Assembly: GCA_934654605.1 (NCBI GenBank)
Contig: CAKUGH010000018.1
Span: 1-24,938, forward strand
Reading direction: 5' to 3'
DNA length: 24,938 nt
Source of the DNA: an uncultured Collinsella sp.
GTDB lineage: Bacteria; Actinomycetota; Coriobacteriia; Coriobacteriales; Coriobacteriaceae
This document shows, piece by piece, positions 1 through 9,059 of this stretch. The notes beneath the pieces are model-generated. The model ran no database searches. It was given only the letters and a program-made list of their open reading frames with translations, and was not told the DNA's origin. Position numbers and translations under genes: made by a program. Numbering within the stretch: the first letter of the stretch is position 1; each line of letters opens with the position of its first letter.

Positions 1-1
1 C

Positions 2-1921
2 GCCGGCTGCCTTATCGGCGCCGTCGCCGCGGTGCTCTCCTTTGTGGCCGGCATTCAGGCCGTGCTCGGCGACGTCATGTCGGTCGACACGATCGTCTTC
101 TTCCCGTTCGCGCATTTCCAGCTGTTGCTCAACCAGCTGGCCGGTCTGTTCGTGGCGCTCATCTCGGTGCTCGCGTTTGCCGGTTCGATCTACGGTCTCA
201 ACTACTTTGATGAGTACCCGGGCAAAAAGGGCCGCGCTGGCTTCTTCTTTAACACCTTCGTGGCGTCCATGATGCTCGTCATCACGGCCGACAACGTGTT
301 CTGGTTCCTGGTTGCGTTTGAGCTCATGTCGCTGACCTCGTACTTCCTGGTCGTGATCGAGGAGAACGAGAACTCCATCCACGGCGGTTGGCTCTACTTT
401 GTGATCGCGCACGTGGGCTTTGTGCTCATCATGGCGAGCTTCCTCACCATGACTAACTTCGCCGGCGGCTCGTTTGCGTTTGCCGATTTCCGCGCCACGG
501 AGTTTAGCCCCGCGGTCGCGTCGGTCTGCTTTGTGCTTGCCTTCTTTGGCTTTGGCGCCAAGGCCGGCATCATCCCGCTGCACGGCTGGCTGCCCAAGGC
601 GCACCCCGAGGCGCCGTCCAACGTGTCGGCCCTCATGTCCGGCGGCATGATCAAGATCGGTATCTTCGGCATCCTCAAGGTTGGTCTCGACCTGCTTTCC
701 GCCTCGGGCGTTCAGGTCTGGTGGGGCCTCATGGTCATGGTCTTCGGTGCAATCTCGTCGGTCCTCGGCGTGGCCTTCGCCCTGCAGGAGCATGACATCA
801 AGCGCCTGCTGGCCTATCACTCCGTCGAGAACATCGGCATCATTCTGCTCGGCGTCGGCGCCTCCATGGCCGCCATGGCGCTCAACTCGGTCGGCATCGC
901 CGTCCTGGCTCTGATGGCCGCCCTCTACCACACGTTTAACCACGCGATGTTTAAGGGCGAGCTGTTCCTGGGCGCCGGTGCGCTGCTGTACTCCACGGGT
1001 ACGCGTAATATGGAGAAGATGGGCGGCCTGTTCCGTCGTATGCCGGCAACGGCCATCTGCTTCCTCGTTGGCGCGCTTGCCATCTCGGCTATTCCGCCCT
1101 TCAACGGCTTTGTTTCCGAGTGGTTCACCTACCAGTCGCTCTTTAATGCGGCTATGCAGGGTGACAAGGCCGTCATGATCGTGGCCGTGTTCGCCGCCGT
1201 CGCGCTGGCCATAACCGGTGCGCTCGCCGTCACGTGCTTCGTCAAGGCCTACGGCGTCTCCTTTGCATCCGCTCCTCGTTCCGAGGCCGCGGCCAACGCC
1301 AAGGAGGTCCCCGCTCCCATGGTGTTTGCGCAGGGCCTGCTCGCAGCCATCTGCGTCGTGCTGGGCATTGGCGCTCCCGTGATCGCGCCCGTGCTGGTCG
1401 ATGTCGCCGCGTCCGTGCTGCATCCGTACGGTGGCGTGTTTGCCGCCGAGGGCATGGAGCTTATGAACCAGTACTCCGGCGCTGCCACCTCCACGCCCGC
1501 GATCGCCATCGCGCTCGTGGTGCTCGTCGGCCTTGCCTGCGGTTTCCGCAAGCTCAAGACGGTCGGCAAGGTGCAGAAGTCCCAGCCGTGGGCATGCGGC
1601 TATGCTCCCAACGAGCATATGCCCGTCGTCGCCACGACCTTCGCTTCCGAGGTCTCTTGGTTTATGCAGCCGCTCTACACGCTGCGCGACCGCTGCACGG
1701 CCATCTGCTGGTCCATCGCCCACTTCTTCCAGAAGCTCACCGGCGTGGCCGAGGCTGTGGAGCCCGTGCCCGACAAGGTTCTCGTCGATGCCCCGCATAA
1801 GGGTGTCGAGAAGCTCGCCGACCTCGCGACCAAGCTCGAGGGTGGCAACTACAGCATCTATATCTGCTACATCGTCGCGGCGCTCGTGGTGTTCCTCGTG
1901 CTCGCCGTCAAAATGGGTTAA
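2..1921 (+). CDS. hyfB: Hydrogenase-4 / FHL-2 membrane subunit HyfB (5' partial)
   Basis: This is a large antiporter-like subunit of the formate hydrogenlyase membrane arm, homologous to complex I NuoL/M/N and thought to carry a proton channel in the inner membrane. The reading frame is open to the left edge (Ala-Gly-Cys-Leu-Ile precede the first GTG at 32), so the true start lies outside; 639 residues are visible against about 670 for E. coli HyfB. Family hallmarks are seen: a lysine in the hydrophobic GFGAKAGIIPLHGWLPKAHP segment, then HDIKRLLAYHSVENIG, and hydrophobic helices through most of the length. A C-terminal soluble stretch (QPWACGY...) and a last helix match HycC/HyfB rather than NuoL. 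It is followed after 12 bp by hyfC with a strong AGGAGG-type site. HycC is the nearest alternative name, but the three-antiporter operon favours HyfB. Confidence 0.92.
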   Translation, partial: AGCLIGAVAAVLSFVAGIQAVLGDVMSVDTIVFFPFAHFQLLLNQLAGLFVALISVLAFAGSIYGLNYFDEYPGKKGRAGFFFNTFVASMMLVITADNVFWFLVAFELMSLTSYFLVVIEENENSIHGGWLYFVIAHVGFVLIMASFLTMTNFAGGSFAFADFRATEFSPAVASVCFVLAFFGFGAKAGIIPLHGWLPKAHPEAPSNVSALMSGGMIKIGIFGILKVGLDLLSASGVQVWWGLMVMVFGAISSVLGVAFALQEHDIKRLLAYHSVENIGIILLGVGASMAAMALNSVGIAVLALMAALYHTFNHAMFKGELFLGAGALLYSTGTRNMEKMGGLFRRMPATAICFLVGALAISAIPPFNGFVSEWFTYQSLFNAAMQGDKAVMIVAVFAAVALAITGALAVTCFVKAYGVSFASAPRSEAAANAKEVPAPMVFAQGLLAAICVVLGIGAPVIAPVLVDVAASVLHPYGGVFAAEGMELMNQYSGAATSTPAIAIALVVLVGLACGFRKLKTVGKVQKSQPWACGYAPNEHMPVVATTFASEVSWFMQPLYTLRDRCTAICWSIAHFFQKLTGVAEAVEPVPDKVLVDAPHKGVEKLADLATKLEGGNYSIYICYIVAALVVFLVLAVKMG

Positions 1922-1933
1922 GGAGGGGAGAGC

Positions 1934-2860
1934 ATGAACAACATCGTACTTGCCGTTCTGCAGGGCGTGGTCGTTATGGCCGTGGCGCCGTTCTTCTCCG
2001 GCCTCGGCCGCGTGATCCGCGCCAAGATGCATAACCGTCGCGGACCGAGCATCATGCAGGACTACCGCGACATCGCAAAGCTCTTTGCGCGCCCCGAGTC
2101 CCAAAGCGAAGATGCGAGCTTCGCGCTTCGCATCATGCCGCCGCTGTTCTTCGCCGTCGCCTTTATGCTTGCCATGGGCCTGCCGCTCTTTACGGCACAA
2201 AGCCCCATTCCGGTCTTTGGTGACGCCATCACCATCATGTACAGCCTGGCGCTCGCCCGCTTCTTCTTTGCCCTCAGCGGTGTGGATTCGTCCAACGCCT
2301 ACGCCGGTATCGGCGGCGTTCGCGAGCTGCTCATGAGCGTGCTCATCGAGCCGTCCATGCTGCTGGCGCTGTTTGCCGCGGCCCTGGTGTGCGGCTCCAC
2401 CGACATCGCCACCATGGGCCAGCACATCATGACGGGTGCCGTCGATGCGCCGGTCGCCGTGATCCTTGCCGGGATCGCCTTTGCCGTTGCCTGCTATATG
2501 GAGCTGGGCAAGCTGCCGTTTGACCAGGCCGAGGCCGAGCAGGAGCTTCAGGAGGGCCCGCTTGCCGAGCTTTCCGGCCCGTCGCTTGCCATGGCCAAGC
2601 TCGCCATGTCCATGAAGCAGGTCCTTGTCGTCGCCTGGTTTTGCGCGATCTTCGTCCCCTGGGGCGAGCCTGCTGCCATCGGCGCCGCGGCCGTTCTGGG
2701 AGCCGTCGTGTTCCTCGTGAAGTGCCTCATCGACTTTGTCATTTGCGGCGTGATCGAGAACTCCTGCTCGCGCTCGCGCTTTAAGGTGCTTGGCAACCAG
2801 ACCTGGATCGTCGTTGGCATCGCCGTTTTGGCGTTTGTCTTCGTGGTCGTCGGCGTGTAG
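1934..2860 (+). CDS. hyfC: Hydrogenase-4 / FHL-2 membrane subunit HyfC (NuoH-like)
   Basis: This 308-residue membrane protein is the NuoH-type anchor that joins the soluble hydrogenase arm to the antiporter subunits. The cytoplasmic loop HNRRGPSIMQDYRDIAKLF near residues 35-55 and the acidic loop ELGKLPFDQAEAEQELQEGP near residues 190-210 are hallmarks of the HycD/HyfC/NuoH family, where the acidic loop faces the quinone-site-like interface. Hydrophobic helices fill the rest. The ATG at 1934 is preceded by AGGAGGGGAG at a normal distance, which fixes the start. Length equals the family norm (about 307-322). It is the second visible gene of the hyf operon; hyfD follows after 15 bp. Confidence 0.94.
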   Translation: MNNIVLAVLQGVVVMAVAPFFSGLGRVIRAKMHNRRGPSIMQDYRDIAKLFARPESQSEDASFALRIMPPLFFAVAFMLAMGLPLFTAQSPIPVFGDAITIMYSLALARFFFALSGVDSSNAYAGIGGVRELLMSVLIEPSMLLALFAAALVCGSTDIATMGQHIMTGAVDAPVAVILAGIAFAVACYMELGKLPFDQAEAEQELQEGPLAELSGPSLAMAKLAMSMKQVLVVAWFCAIFVPWGEPAAIGAAAVLGAVVFLVKCLIDFVICGVIENSCSRSRFKVLGNQTWIVVGIAVLAFVFVVVGV

Positions 2861-2875
2861 GAGAAGGGAGAAACA

Positions 2876-4333
2876 ATGTCATTCGCAGTCAGTCTGTCCC
2901 TTCTCGGCTTGGTCGCTATCGCGGCCCCGATGGTGGCCTCGGTGCTTGTCGCCCTGTTCCCCCGTCCGTACGCCAAGTGGTTCAGCGTCTTGGGTGCTGC
3001 CGTCTCGACGGTGTGCACCATCGCCCTCGCCGCGAACTTCGCCGGCGCCGGCATGCCCGATACGCAGGTCCCCCTGATTTCGTTTGGGCAGACCCTCGTC
3101 ATGGGCTTCACCTTCGATCGCATGAGCACGCTGCTCGCGCCCGCCTTCGTGGGCATCGGCCTGCTCGTCGTGATCTACTCGATTCCCTATATGAGCGAGA
3201 ACAACCGTGAGCACCCCGATGCGCCGCGCCGTCGCTTCTATGCGTACCTCGCGACCTTCATCGGTGCCATGGCCGGTCTTGTGTACAGCTCGACCCTGCT
3301 GGGCCAGCTCGTGTTCTTTGAGATCACGGGCGCGTGCTCTTGGGGCCTCATCAGCTACTACATGAGCCCCACCGCCAAGAAGGCCGGCATGAAGGCCCTC
3401 ATCATCACGCATATCGGCGCGCTCGGCCTGTACCTGGGTGCCGCTATCGTGTTCGCCCACACCGGTACCTTCGCCATCACGGCGATTGCCGGCCTGGACT
3501 CCAACCTTAAGGCCATCGTCCTTTTGCTCGTGCTGTTCGCGGCCTGGGCAAAGTCCGCACAGGTTCCCATGTACATGTGGCTGCCTTCGGCCATGGAGGC
3601 CCCCACGCCTGTCTCGGCCTACCTGCACGGCGCCTCGATGGTTAAGGTCGGCGTGTGCGTGTTCGCGCGTGCGCTCATCTCTGCCGGCGACGTGCCCGAG
3701 ATTGTGGGCTGGGTTGCCATTATCGACGCCATGGTCACCATGCTCTTTGGTTTCCTTATGTACCTGCCGCAAAAGGACATGAAGCGTCTGCTGGCCTTCT
3801 CCACGATCGCTCAGCTCTCTTACGTGTTCTTTGGCCTGGGCCTTTCGGTCTTTGGCAGCCAGCTCGCCTTTGATGGCGCGGTCTGCCATATCTTTAACCA
3901 TGCGTTCGCCAAGACCCTGTTCTTCCTGATCGCGGGTTCGTTCTCCTTTACGCTCGGTACGCGTATGCTGCCCAAGCTGCGCGGCATCGTAAAGAAGTAC
4001 CCGATCTCGGGTGTGGGCTTTGGTGTCGCGGCGCTCGCCATTGCCGGCGTGCCGCCTATGAACACGTTCTTCTCGAAGTTCCAGATCATCGCCGGTGGCT
4101 TCTCCGTCGGTGCCGGCAACGTCGCGATCTTGGTGCTCGTGTGCATCATGGTCGCCGAGACCGTCGCCACCTTCGCCTGGTTCCTCAAGTGGATGGGCTA
4201 TTGCCTGCCCGGTGAGCCCAGCGAAGAGGTCGCCGCGGGAGCCCCGCTCCCCAAGGCGATGGCATTCGTGTTCATCGTGCTCATCATCATGGTCATCGTC
4301 AGCGGCCCGCTTTCGGCCAGCTGGATCGGTTAG
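2876..4333 (+). CDS. hyfD: Hydrogenase-4 / FHL-2 antiporter-like subunit HyfD
   Basis: This 485-residue polytopic membrane protein belongs to the NuoL/M/N and Mrp antiporter family. The channel lysine segment AAWAKSAQVPMYMWLPSAM, followed by EAPTPVSAYLHGASMVKVG, and the second lysine segment KDMKRLLAFSTIAQLSYV are both present, as expected of a proton-translocating half channel. E. coli HyfD is 479 residues, so the length fits. This subunit has no counterpart in the smaller Hyc (FHL-1) complex, which makes it diagnostic for the Hyf-type operon. The ATG at 2876 has GAGAAGGGAG upstream. hyfE starts 13 bp after its stop with a consensus AGGAGG. Confidence 0.92.
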   Translation: MSFAVSLSLLGLVAIAAPMVASVLVALFPRPYAKWFSVLGAAVSTVCTIALAANFAGAGMPDTQVPLISFGQTLVMGFTFDRMSTLLAPAFVGIGLLVVIYSIPYMSENNREHPDAPRRRFYAYLATFIGAMAGLVYSSTLLGQLVFFEITGACSWGLISYYMSPTAKKAGMKALIITHIGALGLYLGAAIVFAHTGTFAITAIAGLDSNLKAIVLLLVLFAAWAKSAQVPMYMWLPSAMEAPTPVSAYLHGASMVKVGVCVFARALISAGDVPEIVGWVAIIDAMVTMLFGFLMYLPQKDMKRLLAFSTIAQLSYVFFGLGLSVFGSQLAFDGAVCHIFNHAFAKTLFFLIAGSFSFTLGTRMLPKLRGIVKKYPISGVGFGVAALAIAGVPPMNTFFSKFQIIAGGFSVGAGNVAILVLVCIMVAETVATFAWFLKWMGYCLPGEPSEEVAAGAPLPKAMAFVFIVLIIMVIVSGPLSASWIG

Positions 4334-4346
4334 GAGGTAGAACGAC

Positions 4347-5000
4347 ATGGGTTATTCGATCGTCAACATCCTTGGCGGCCTTCTGATCGTCACGTCCACC
4401 ATGGTGGTCATTTCCAAGAACATTAAGCACTCCATCCGCTGGTATGCGGTGCAGTCGCTGGTGCTCGTGGGCCTGCTCGCCACGCTCGGTGTCACCACCG
4501 GCGCGCAGGAGCTCCTTATGTGGGCGGGTTCGGCCTTTATCACCAAGGTCGTCCTGGTCCCGTACATTCTCAACCGCGCGTACAAGAAGATGGGCGAGCC
4601 GAGCGACGCTTCGCTGGCTGCCGGCATTAAGCCCGCATGGGCCATCTGCATCATCGCCGTCGAGGTCGCCATCTGCTTTGCCGTCGTGACGCAGATCAGC
4701 CTGCCCACGGCCGAGGTCGCAACGCCTGCGCTCGCTATTAGCTTCGCTCACTTCTTTGTGGGCCTCACCTGCATCATTTCGCAGCGCAACATCATGAAGC
4801 AGATCTTTGGCTACTGCCTCATGGAAAACGGCAGCCACGTGACGCTCGCGTTGCTTGCGCCCACCGCTCCCGAGATCATCGAGATCGGTATCGCCACCGA
4901 CGCCATCTTTGCCGTCATCATCATGTCCATCGTCGTGCGCCGCATTTGGGAAGACTCCCATTCGCTCGATTCGCACGACCTGTCCGAGCTGAGGGGGTAG
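4347..5000 (+). CDS. hyfE: Hydrogenase-4 / FHL-2 membrane subunit HyfE (NuoK-like)
   Basis: This 217-residue hydrophobic protein matches HyfE in length (216 in E. coli) and place. The C-terminal half resembles NuoK, with polar and acidic residues in helices, and ends in a short charged tail (IWEDSHSLDSHDLSELRG). HyfE is specific to Hyf-type complexes and is absent from FHL-1. A perfect AGGAGG (4333-4338) overlaps the end of hyfD and sits 8 bp before the ATG. The stop codon is 3 bp before hyfF, so the two are probably translationally coupled. Identification relies mainly on size, hydrophobicity and operon position. Confidence 0.88.
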   Translation: MGYSIVNILGGLLIVTSTMVVISKNIKHSIRWYAVQSLVLVGLLATLGVTTGAQELLMWAGSAFITKVVLVPYILNRAYKKMGEPSDASLAAGIKPAWAICIIAVEVAICFAVVTQISLPTAEVATPALAISFAHFFVGLTCIISQRNIMKQIFGYCLMENGSHVTLALLAPTAPEIIEIGIATDAIFAVIIMSIVVRRIWEDSHSLDSHDLSELRG

Positions 5001-5003
5001 TCC

Positions 5004-6563
5004 ATGGAAACGTTGATTCTCGCCCTGCTCGCGACCCCTTTGGTGTTCTCGCTCGTCATGGCGTTTTTGCCCAAGAACACGTCCTATAGCGTGTTTGCGG
5101 GACTCAACCTGGTCTCGGTCGCGGCGGTCCTGGTGCTGTCGCTTATGACGGCCGGTGACGTCCTTATGAGCGGCGACACCGCAAACGCCTGTGGCCTGTG
5201 GTTCCACCTCGATTCGCTGGGCTCCATCTTTGTGTTGCTCATCGGCTTTATCGGTTTTCTCACGGGGCTGTTCTCGCTGCCCTATGTGAAGGCCGACATC
5301 GAGGAGGGCACCATGCCCGCCGAGCGTACCAAGCAGTACTACGCGCTGTTTAGCCTGTTTGTGTTCACCATGCTGCTCGCATGCCTGTCCAACAACATGA
5401 TCCTCACGTGGGCCGCCGTCGAGGCAACCACGCTGTCCACCGTGTTTTTGGTCGGTATCTACAAGAACAAGACCGCCCTCGAGGCCTCTTGGAAGTACGC
5501 CATGGTCTGCACCGCCGGCGTGGCCTTTGGCCTGTTCGGCACGCTGCTGATTTACGCCAACGCCGCTGACGTGATCCCCAATGCCCACGAGGCCGCGTTC
5601 CTGTCGTGCGTGCTGCCCTATGCGGATAAGTTCGACCCCACGCTCATGCGCCTGGCCTTCGCGTTTATCGTGATTGGCTTTGGCACCAAGGCCGGCCTGT
5701 TCCCCATGCACACGTGGCTGCCCGATGCCCACTCCCAGGCCCCGAGCCCTGTCTCGGCCCTGCTATCGGGCGTCCTGCTTAAGTGCGCCATGCTCGTGAT
5801 CATGCGCTTCTACGGCTTTACCATCCAGGCCGTGGGCGCCGACTACCCGCAGCTTCTGCTGCTGATCGTCGGCACGCTGTCCATCCTGGTGGCGGCGCTG
5901 TCGATGTTTCGCCAGGACGACCTCAAGCGCCGCTTCGCCTACTCCTCCGTGGAGAACGTGGGCGTCATCGCGCTGTGCCTGGGTGTCGGCGGCCCGCTGG
6001 GTATCGCCGCGGCCTTGCTGCACTGCGTGTTCCACGGCTTTACCAAGACGCTTGCCTTCTGCGTGTCCGGTAACATCCAGCATGCCTACGGTACGCGCAG
6101 CCTGGCCAAGATCCAGGGCGTCGTGGAGGTTGCTCCCGCCACCGCCGCGCTCGCCATCCTGGCGCTGCTGGGCCTTGCCGCCTTCCCGCCCTTTGGCATG
6201 TTCATCTCGGAGTTTTTGACCTTTGTCGCCGGCGTTACCGCCGGTCCGATGTGGCTTGTCGTCGTGGTGGCCCTCGGCCTTACCGTCGCCATTTCCGCGC
6301 TTACCCGCATCGCGCTTAAGTCGGTGTTCGGCCATGCTCCCGAGGGCATGGGTAAGCACGAGGCCCCGGCGCTCATGCTGATCCCCGAGATCATCCTGGC
6401 CGTCATGATCCTTTGGTTTGGTATCGCCACGCCCACGCCGCTCGTGAGCGGTGTCGAGGCCGCAACCGGTATCGTGCTCGAGCAGAGCACCGAGGAGCTT
6501 CATGCGGCGCCGATGTACCGCGCTGTGTTCGGTACCCAGACCGCTCAGAGCGAGGTGGAGTAA
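5004..6563 (+). CDS. hyfF: Hydrogenase-4 / FHL-2 antiporter-like subunit HyfF
   Basis: This is the third large antiporter-type membrane subunit of the operon (519 residues; 526 in E. coli HyfF). It carries the family lysine segment IGFGTKAGLFPMHTWLPDAH, then SQAPSPVSALLSGVLLK and the later DDLKRRFAYSSVENVGVI. Together with HyfB and HyfD it gives the complex three candidate proton channels, which in FHL-2 has been proposed to conserve more energy than FHL-1. The ATG follows GAGGGGG overlapping the hyfE stop, and hyfG begins only 3 bp after the hyfF stop. No truncation or unusual residue is visible. Confidence 0.93.
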   Translation: METLILALLATPLVFSLVMAFLPKNTSYSVFAGLNLVSVAAVLVLSLMTAGDVLMSGDTANACGLWFHLDSLGSIFVLLIGFIGFLTGLFSLPYVKADIEEGTMPAERTKQYYALFSLFVFTMLLACLSNNMILTWAAVEATTLSTVFLVGIYKNKTALEASWKYAMVCTAGVAFGLFGTLLIYANAADVIPNAHEAAFLSCVLPYADKFDPTLMRLAFAFIVIGFGTKAGLFPMHTWLPDAHSQAPSPVSALLSGVLLKCAMLVIMRFYGFTIQAVGADYPQLLLLIVGTLSILVAALSMFRQDDLKRRFAYSSVENVGVIALCLGVGGPLGIAAALLHCVFHGFTKTLAFCVSGNIQHAYGTRSLAKIQGVVEVAPATAALAILALLGLAAFPPFGMFISEFLTFVAGVTAGPMWLVVVVALGLTVAISALTRIALKSVFGHAPEGMGKHEAPALMLIPEIILAVMILWFGIATPTPLVSGVEAATGIVLEQSTEELHAAPMYRAVFGTQTAQSEVE

Positions 6564-6566
6564 CCA

Positions 6567-8339
6567 ATGACTGATACTGAGAACAAGGTGTATGCCCGCC
6601 GCTGCGAGAGCCATGTCGAGGCCCTGCGCCGCGCCGTTCCGGGCTGCATCGAGAAGGTCGAGTGGCAGTGCGAGGATCAGCTGACGATCACCGTTAAGCT
6701 GGACCGTCTGCCCGAGGCCGTCCACTACCTGTACTACGAGCGCTACGGCTGGATTCCCGTGATCGTCGGCAACGACGAGCGCAGCCTGTGCGGCCGCTAC
6801 GCCGTGTACTACCTCATCTCCATGGAGGGGGAGGATCCCGGCTGGGTGACCGTCCGCGCCGAGGTCGATCCCGCCAAGATGACGTTCCCGTCCGTGACGC
6901 CGTTCGTCCCCGCCTGCGTGTGGGGCGAGCGCGAGCTGCGTGACATGTTCGGCCTGATCCCCGAGGGTCTGCCCGATCGCCGTCGCCTGGTGCTGCCCGA
7001 CGATTGGCCGAGCGGCCTGTACCCGCTGCGCAAGGACTCCATGGACTACCGCTATCGCCCCGCGCCCGCGAGCGATATGGAAAACTACGAGTTCCTGGCC
7101 GACACCAAGGGCAAGGAGACGACGCTCGTGCCCATGGGCCCGCTGCACATTACCTCCGACGAGCCGGGCCACTTCCGCCTGTTCGTGGAGGGCGAGACGA
7201 TCGTCGACGCCGACTACCGCCTGTTCTATGTGCACCGCGGCATGGAGAAGGTCGCCGAGACGCGCCTGAACTATGACGCCGTGACGTTTTTGGCCGACCG
7301 TATCTGCGGCATCTGCGGCTGCGCCCACTCGGTGGCTTATGCCGAGGCCGTGGAGCGCGCCCAGGGCGTCCACGTCCCGCCGCGCGCCCAGTACATCCGC
7401 GCCATCATGCTCGAGGTCGAGCGCCTGCACTCGCACCTGCTCAACATTGGCCTGGCGTCGCACTACACCGGCTTCGATTCCGGCTTCCAGCAGTTCTTCC
7501 GCGTCCGCGAGAAGTCCATGGACCTGGCCGAGAAGCTCTCCGGTCACCGCAAGACCTATGGCCTCAACGTGATCGGCGGCGTGCGTCGCGACATCCTGGC
7601 CGAGCAGAAGCTCTCCACGCTCACGACCATCCACCAGCTGCGCTCCGAGGTCACCGAGCTTGTCGACGTGCTGCTCTCCACGCCCAACTTTATTGAGCGT
7701 ACGAGCGGCATCGGCATCCTCGACCGCAAGATCGCCCGCGACTTCTCGCCGGTCGGTCCGCTCATGCGTGGCTCGGGTTATGCCCGCGACGTGCGTTTTG
7801 ACCATCCCTTCGACGGCTATGCCGATCCCGACATCCAAAAGATGCATGCGGCCACGGCCGACACCTGCGATGCCTTCGGCCGTACCGCCGTGCGTATCCA
7901 GGAGGTCTACGATTCGATCGACATGATCGAGACCATGCTCGAGAACTGCCCGTCGGGCCCCATCCTCACCACGGATTGGGAGTACACCCCGCACAAGTAC
8001 GCCATCGGTGCCACCGAGGCGCCGCGCGGCGAGGACGTGCACTGGGCCATGCTCGGCAACAACCAGAAGTGCTACCGCTGGCGCGCCAAGGCCGCCACGT
8101 ACAGCAACTGGCCGGTCCTGCGCTACATGTTCCGCGGCAACACCGTGGGCGATGCGGCGCTGATCGTCGGCTCGCTCGACCCGTGCTACTCCTGCACCGA
8201 CCGCGTGACGGTGACCGACGTGGCCGCCAAGCGCGACCACGTGCTGGATAAGGAGCAGTTCGAGAACGTCTGGCGCGACAAGTCGCCGCTTGCGGGCGAG
8301 GGCACCATGGCCGCTCCGCTCGATGAGGAGGCGCTCTAA
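6567..8339 (+). CDS. hyfG: Group 4a [NiFe]-hydrogenase large subunit HyfG (HycE-like, NuoC-NuoD fusion)
   Basis: This is the catalytic subunit that reduces protons to H2 at a NiFe(CN)2CO site on the cytoplasmic side. Residues 1 to about 175 form the NuoC-like (30-kDa) domain and the rest the NuoD-like hydrogenase domain. The N-terminal nickel motif is RICGICGCAH (Cys247, Cys250) and the C-terminal one is DPCYSC (Cys540, Cys543) followed by TDR. In HycE, protease HycI cuts after the Arg of this motif; here that is Arg546-Val547, releasing a 44-residue tail, somewhat longer than the 32 residues removed in E. coli. Length 590 compares with 569-571 in E. coli. The matching protease gene hycI lies downstream in the same operon. 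hyfH starts one base after the stop. Confidence 0.96.
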   Translation: MTDTENKVYARRCESHVEALRRAVPGCIEKVEWQCEDQLTITVKLDRLPEAVHYLYYERYGWIPVIVGNDERSLCGRYAVYYLISMEGEDPGWVTVRAEVDPAKMTFPSVTPFVPACVWGERELRDMFGLIPEGLPDRRRLVLPDDWPSGLYPLRKDSMDYRYRPAPASDMENYEFLADTKGKETTLVPMGPLHITSDEPGHFRLFVEGETIVDADYRLFYVHRGMEKVAETRLNYDAVTFLADRICGICGCAHSVAYAEAVERAQGVHVPPRAQYIRAIMLEVERLHSHLLNIGLASHYTGFDSGFQQFFRVREKSMDLAEKLSGHRKTYGLNVIGGVRRDILAEQKLSTLTTIHQLRSEVTELVDVLLSTPNFIERTSGIGILDRKIARDFSPVGPLMRGSGYARDVRFDHPFDGYADPDIQKMHAATADTCDAFGRTAVRIQEVYDSIDMIETMLENCPSGPILTTDWEYTPHKYAIGATEAPRGEDVHWAMLGNNQKCYRWRAKAATYSNWPVLRYMFRGNTVGDAALIVGSLDPCYSCTDRVTVTDVAAKRDHVLDKEQFENVWRDKSPLAGEGTMAAPLDEEAL

Positions 8340-8340
8340 T

Positions 8341-9057
8341 ATGCTGAAGCTTTGGAAGGTTAACGCCAAGGCCGGCGACGCGACGGTCAAGTACCCGTTT
8401 GCGCCGTTTCCCACCAACAAGGACATGCGCGGCAAGCCCGAGCACAACGCCGAGCTGTGCATCGCCTGCGGTGCCTGCGGCGTGGCGTGCCCGGCCGATG
8501 CCATTCGCATGGACACCGACCTTGCGGCCGATACCATCACCTGGTCGATCGACTACGGTCGCTGCATCTTTTGCGGCCGTTGCGAGGAAGCCTGCCCCAT
8601 GGAGGCCATTAAGCTCACCGAGGAGTTTGAGCTGGCCGTCATGAGCAAGGACGACCTTACGAGCAAGAGCGTCTATACGCTCGAGCATTGCTCGCGCTGC
8701 GGCAAGCCGTTCGCCCCGCACAAGGAGATCGACTACGCCAAGCGCCTGCTACAGGCGGCCGGCGGCATGGAGGCCGTGCAGGCCGCCCGAACCGTCGGCA
8801 TGTGCCAGGAGTGCAAGCGCGAGCTCGACGCCCTGCGCGCGGCTTCTGCCGTAAAGACCGGCAACGCGGCCGGCATGGCTGCCAACGAGACGCTCGCGTC
8901 CGGTGAGCCCCAGGGCCCCGGCATGGAGTATCTGGGCGGCCACGGTGTGAACCCGGAGTATATCGACCGCGAGCTTAACCCCGATGCGCCCGAGATTCCC
9001 GCCGGTCCGGCGCCGGTCGAGGGCATCATCATGGATCTCGATAAGAAGGAGGAGTAA
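8341..9057 (+). CDS. hyfH: FHL iron-sulfur subunit HyfH (HycF-like, 2x[4Fe-4S])
   Basis: This 238-residue NuoI-type polyferredoxin passes electrons towards the hydrogenase small subunit. Two ferredoxin motifs are seen: CIACGACGVACP (Cys40, 43, 46, 50) and CIFCGRCEEACP (Cys75, 78, 81, 85), enough for two [4Fe-4S] clusters. A second Cys set, CSRC (117-120) and CQEC (155-158), looks like a zinc-ribbon and matches the C-terminal region of HyfH/HycF. Beyond about residue 165 there is a Gly/Pro/Ala-rich tail not needed for the clusters, which makes the protein longer than E. coli HyfH (181). The ATG at 8341 is chosen over an in-frame upstream ATG at 8290 because that start would lie inside hyfG and add 17 basic residues with no family counterpart. 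Confidence 0.94.
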   Translation: MLKLWKVNAKAGDATVKYPFAPFPTNKDMRGKPEHNAELCIACGACGVACPADAIRMDTDLAADTITWSIDYGRCIFCGRCEEACPMEAIKLTEEFELAVMSKDDLTSKSVYTLEHCSRCGKPFAPHKEIDYAKRLLQAAGGMEAVQAARTVGMCQECKRELDALRAASAVKTGNAAGMAANETLASGEPQGPGMEYLGGHGVNPEYIDRELNPDAPEIPAGPAPVEGIIMDLDKKEE

Positions 9058-9059
9058 CC

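Noticed and set aside
5763..8540. A 925-codon open frame on the - strand across hyfF, hyfG and the start of hyfH
   Set aside because: It is a mirror of strongly biased high-GC coding on the + strand, spans gene boundaries, has His/Arg/Gly-rich low-complexity composition and no recognisable domain.
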